A DNA stretch of 64,000 nucleotides from Aliiroseovarius salicola (GTDB lineage Bacteria > Pseudomonadota > Alphaproteobacteria > Rhodobacterales > Rhodobacteraceae): contig NZ_JAQIIO010000010.1 of NCBI RefSeq assembly GCF_027891095.1, positions 32,050 to 96,049 of the forward strand, written 5' to 3'. The notes under the pieces are model-generated. The model saw nothing but the letters and a program-made list of their open reading frames with translations. It searched no databases and had not been told where the DNA came from. A program made the position numbers and the translations under genes. This document shows positions 60,966 through 64,000 of this stretch, one piece after another; within the stretch, counting starts at the first letter, position 1; every line of letters starts with the position of its first letter.

Positions 60966-62381
60966 GTGTTGAATTCCCTGTCCGGCCGTTTCCTGATCTT
61001 GACCGTGGCCTTCGTGATGCTGGCCGAGGTTTTGATCTTTGTGCCGTCGGTAGCACGGTTTCGCGAAGACTATTTGCTGACCCGTCTGGAACGCGCACAG
61101 ATTGCGTCGCTGGTTTTGCTGGCCGATGACATGATTGACCCCGCTCTGGAAGCAGAGCTTTTGGAAAATGCAGATGTTTTCAACGTCGTACTCCAGCGTG
61201 ACGAGATGCGTGAGCTGGTACTATCCTCACCACCGCCCTGGCCCGTGAACCAGAATTTCGATCTGCGCATGTCCACTCCCTATTACTTAATGCGTGATGC
61301 CATCATTCGACTGGTCAGTCCGGAACCGCAGGTGATCCGGGTGATTGGCCAACCGGTACGGATGGGAGGAGAGCTGATCGAGGTCACAATGATCACAACG
61401 GACCTGCGCGCCGCAATGATCGATTATGGCAAGAACATCGCCATCCTTTCCGCCGTTATCTCAGCCATAACCGCGAGCCTGCTTTTTCTCGCTGTGCGTT
61501 TTCTGATGGTGCGACCGATCCGCGATGTTGTTGGCAATATGAAGGCCTATGCCCAATCACCGGAAGACACTCGCCGGATTATCCGCCCCCATACTGGGCT
61601 GACCGAATTGCATGAGGCAGAAGTGGCGCTGCAAACGTTGCAAACCGAATTGACCCACGCGCTGAAACAGAAAGAACGTCTGGCCCAGCTTGGCGGAGCC
61701 GTGGCACGGATTTCTCACGACCTGCGTAATATCCTCACCACCGCGCAGCTGTTTGCCGACCGGATGGAAAGCAGTCAGGACCCGATGGTAAAACGGGTTG
61801 GCCCCAAGCTGATGAACTCGATTTCCCGCGCGGTCAGCCTATGTGAAAACACGCTGGCGTTCGGTAAGGCCGAGGAACCCGCCCCACGTATGGAGCGGAT
61901 CGAACTGGCGGGGCTGGTGGATGACATCATCGCAAGTGAACGTTTGGCTTCTGGCGCCCACCCGCTCAGCTTTGCCGAAGATGTTCCCGCCGGGCTGGTC
62001 CTGCGCGCGGATCCCGAGCAGCTTTATCGGGTTCTGTCAAACCTCGTCCGAAATGCGCGTCAGGCAATTGTTGCCACCGGTAAGGAAGGGGAAATTGCCC
62101 TATCCGCCCGTGACGAAGAGGATCAATGGGTGATCCAAGTGCATGACACGGGCCCCGGCCTTCCGCTCTCCACCCGAGAAAACCTGTTCCAACCCTTCTC
62201 GGGATCAAACCGTAAAGGCGGGGCTGGGCTTGGACTTGCGATTTCAGCAGAACTCATCAAAGGACATGGGGGAGAGCTTTCGCTAGAGAAAACAGACGAA
62301 AGCGGCACAAGTTTCCGGATCGTCCTGCCGAAAAAAGTTGAAGTGTCTCTCTCATCGTCCACTTCTCAGTGGATACGATGA
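60966..62381 (+). CDS. Sensor histidine kinase
   Basis: A 471-residue membrane kinase starting with GTG at 60966. Two hydrophobic helices (about 8-28 and 158-178) enclose a periplasmic domain; HAMP-like linker, HisKA with RISHDLRNILTTAQ (His251), HATPase_c with NLVRNARQAI, HDTGPGLP and GAGLGLAISAELI. No response regulator is adjacent, so it is an orphan kinase. It is 19 nt after the flavoprotein; signal unknown. Confidence 0.92.
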   Translation: MLNSLSGRFLILTVAFVMLAEVLIFVPSVARFREDYLLTRLERAQIASLVLLADDMIDPALEAELLENADVFNVVLQRDEMRELVLSSPPPWPVNQNFDLRMSTPYYLMRDAIIRLVSPEPQVIRVIGQPVRMGGELIEVTMITTDLRAAMIDYGKNIAILSAVISAITASLLFLAVRFLMVRPIRDVVGNMKAYAQSPEDTRRIIRPHTGLTELHEAEVALQTLQTELTHALKQKERLAQLGGAVARISHDLRNILTTAQLFADRMESSQDPMVKRVGPKLMNSISRAVSLCENTLAFGKAEEPAPRMERIELAGLVDDIIASERLASGAHPLSFAEDVPAGLVLRADPEQLYRVLSNLVRNARQAIVATGKEGEIALSARDEEDQWVIQVHDTGPGLPLSTRENLFQPFSGSNRKGGAGLGLAISAELIKGHGGELSLEKTDESGTSFRIVLPKKVEVSLSSSTSQWIR

Positions 62382-62448
62382 GCCAAAATCACTCGCTTAG
62401 TAAATTGCCCCGTTTGGACTCATAGGCGCTGACGTCAGACAGTAGAGA

Positions 62449-63816
62449 CTAACCGGCGGATAATCCGCTGATGGCTTGCCGCAGAACCGAATAGATCTGA
62501 TTGCTCTCTGCCTTCTCAATCACCAGAGGCGGCGACAGGACGATCCTGTCTCCAACCGGTCGCACGATCACGCCCAGCTCGGCACAGGTCCGGAAGACGT
62601 TCGCACCGGCCTGGGCGGTGACGGGAAAGGGGGTTTTGGTGGTCTTGTCTGCCATCAGATCGACTGCCAGCATTAGCCCGTGTCCGCGCACATCTCCGAC
62701 ATGCTCAAGGTCGCACAGGCCCGTTGCGGTTTCTTGGAAGTGCTTGCCCATGTTTCGGGCATGCCCCAGAAGCCCCTCACGCTGGATGATCTCGATATTC
62801 GTCAAGGCGGCCCGACAGGCCACCGGGTGGCCGAAGTAGGTTAGGCCCATCGAGAAAACCCCACCTTCACATTGCGGGCGGCTGATGACTTCATAGATTT
62901 CATCGGAAATGAGCGTGGCACCCAGTGGAATGTAACCCGATGTAATGCCCTTGGCGGCGACAAGAATATCGGGTTGATAGTCGAACACCTCTTCTGACGC
63001 GAACCAATGCCCGAGGCGTCCGAACGCCGTTACCACCTCGTCGGCGATATAGAGCATGTCGTGGCGCTTGCAGACTTCCCACATGCGACGGTGATAGCCT
63101 TTCGGGGCGACCAATACACCACCGGCACCCATCACCGGCTCGGCGATAAACGCCGCGACATTGTCAGGGCCCAACTGCTCAATCCGGTCCTCAAATTCCT
63201 GCACGAGGAAATCACAATAGGCGTCTTCGCTCATGTCATCGGGTTTGGCATACATGTTTGCCGCCGAGACATGGTTGATGAAATGCTCGCCTACTTTGTC
63301 AAAACTCATTTTTGTTGCGTGGATGCCGGTCAATTCTGCGGCCACATAGGTCGCCCCGTGATAGGCACTATTGCGCGAGATGATCTTTTTCTTCTGGTGC
63401 TGCCCCTTCATGGTGAAATAGTAATGCACCAACCGGATTGCTGCGTCGTTCGCGGTCGAGCCGCCGGTGGTGTAGTAGACGTGGTTCAGATCCCCCGGTG
63501 CGTGTGTCGCCAACCATGCTCCCAGTTCTGCCGCAGGTTCGTTGGTCGAATGGCCAAACGGGTTGTAATACTGCATTTTCATGACCTGATCCGAGATCGC
63601 ATCCGCCATCTCGCGCCGTCCATGTCCGATATTCACACACCATAACCCGGCGATAGCATCCAGAAGCCGGTTGCCGTCACTGTCGGTGACATACATCCCC
63701 TCGGCCCCGGTAATGACCTGACTGCCTTCGTCCTTGAAGCTCGAGAAATCCGTATAGGGGTGCAACACATGCGCGCGGTCCTTGGCCCAGGCGGAATTGG
63801 CGTCTTGTCTGGTCAT
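62449..63816 (-). CDS. Class III omega-amino acid:pyruvate aminotransferase
   Basis: A 455-residue PLP enzyme of the class III group. Seen: GLWCVNIGHGRREMADAI, YYTTGGSTANDAAIRL, ADEVVTAFGRLGHWF (Asp contacting PLP) and the PLP Lys in LVAAKGITSGYIPLGA. Substrate could be beta-alanine, putrescine or a related omega amino acid. Divergent from a probable ureidopropionase-like amidohydrolase, which would fit pyrimidine or beta-amino acid breakdown, but the neighbour is seen only at its N-terminus. Confidence 0.9.
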   Translation of the reverse strand: MTRQDANSAWAKDRAHVLHPYTDFSSFKDEGSQVITGAEGMYVTDSDGNRLLDAIAGLWCVNIGHGRREMADAISDQVMKMQYYNPFGHSTNEPAAELGAWLATHAPGDLNHVYYTTGGSTANDAAIRLVHYYFTMKGQHQKKKIISRNSAYHGATYVAAELTGIHATKMSFDKVGEHFINHVSAANMYAKPDDMSEDAYCDFLVQEFEDRIEQLGPDNVAAFIAEPVMGAGGVLVAPKGYHRRMWEVCKRHDMLYIADEVVTAFGRLGHWFASEEVFDYQPDILVAAKGITSGYIPLGATLISDEIYEVISRPQCEGGVFSMGLTYFGHPVACRAALTNIEIIQREGLLGHARNMGKHFQETATGLCDLEHVGDVRGHGLMLAVDLMADKTTKTPFPVTAQAGANVFRTCAELGVIVRPVGDRIVLSPPLVIEKAESNQIYSVLRQAISGLSAG

Positions 63817-63955
63817 GGCTGCGATCCTCTCTGTCCACTACGCTTGCTGCAAAATACGCCAGCACGCGCCGGAAGGTCAGTCACCCGTAGGGGGTACTGG
63901 TCAGTCCGCCTCTGAGAAAGCTAGGCAGATCCCGATATATCGACGGAGAAAACCG

Positions 63956-64000
63956 ATGGCTCTTGCAGTGAATGGAACGCGGCTTTGGGGCCGTCTTATG
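63956..64000 (+). CDS. N-terminus of probable Zn-dependent amidohydrolase (partial)
   Basis: Fifteen codons from the ATG at 63956 to the window edge read MALAVNGTRLWGRLM. This resembles the start of N-carbamoyl-beta-alanine amidohydrolase / allantoate amidohydrolase (NG-RLW-LM). GGAGAAA lies upstream. The remaining protein is outside, so the call is only a guess from a few residues. Confidence 0.45.
   Translation, partial: MALAVNGTRLWGRLM

Noticed and set aside
1..64000. CRISPR arrays, insertion sequences, phage genes, rRNA
   Set aside because: No direct-repeat arrays with regular spacers, transposase or integrase genes, or rRNA-like segments were seen.

Overview
The window looks like a chromosomal segment of an alphaproteobacterium of the family Rhodobacteraceae, most likely the marine roseobacter group. 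The signs are a TrcR/DUF1013 regulator, a 44-residue aa3-type cytochrome c oxidase subunit IV, the aerobic (CobN-type) cobalamin route, a COQ9 protein, an acyl-CoA dehydrogenase related to DmdC, and GC-rich coding sequence (about 60 % where I counted). No rRNA, tRNA, CRISPR array, prophage or insertion sequence was seen. Genes are densely packed, often with 4-nt ATGA or TGATG/TAATG stop-start overlaps. The species cannot be fixed from the sequence alone.

Layout. 1-9112: a hotdog thioesterase cut by the left edge, YggT, RecQ, YaaA, a soluble hybrid histidine kinase, TrcR, a secreted RNase T2 and a DUF2189 membrane protein. 9123-11268: quinone oxidoreductase plus COQ9, divergent from rpsU (ribosomal protein S21). 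11276-15903: a tightly coupled five-gene minus-strand operon (HAD phosphatase, ornithine-cyclodeaminase-like protein, PhyH dioxygenase, alpha/beta hydrolase, MFS transporter with a His-rich tail) of unknown pathway. It is followed by a non-phosphorylatable receiver protein. 16507-18709: DUF1636-cobC-cobD (late cobalamin assembly). Next come a MltB-type transglycosylase, a secreted protein and smc.

24541-33881 is the main cobalamin/cobalt region. A cobalamin riboswitch precedes cbtB-cbtA (cobalt uptake), followed by a second DUF1636 gene, cobW, cobN and cobO. cobW and cobN are each followed by a GNAT acetyltransferase gene overlapping by 4 nt. 33921-43465 is ordinary core metabolism and RNA modification: YCII, FMN reductase, VOC, a dehydratase, a FAD oxidoreductase divergent from mnmD, an EamA transporter, a Slt transglycosylase, dapA, RidA, trmO and smpB. 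43605-47431 is a molybdenum-cofactor operon (fdhD, an AT-rich intruder gene, mobA, a mobB-moeA fusion). 47483-52010 has AzlCD, a lipoprotein with a possible permuted papain-like fold, cytochrome oxidase subunit IV, a 3-hydroxyisobutyrate-dehydrogenase-like enzyme and chrA preceded by a chrB remnant. 52014-64000 has an acyl-CoA dehydrogenase/MBL-hydrolase pair, a TsaC/Sua5 protein, YqgE, a DsbD-N-like secreted protein, a TVP38-flavoprotein-histidine kinase operon, a class III aminotransferase and the first codons of a probable amidohydrolase.

Most notable: (i) a roughly 38-40 % GC gene seated in the ~60 % GC molybdenum operon with perfect ATGA junctions on both sides; (ii) five copies of a structured, oriented intergenic repeat, four of them between convergent genes; (iii) the five-gene OCD/PhyH operon; (iv) a chrB remnant fused by TAATG to chrA; (v) two degenerate signalling proteins. 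None of these is proven to be a new system; they are the best leads.
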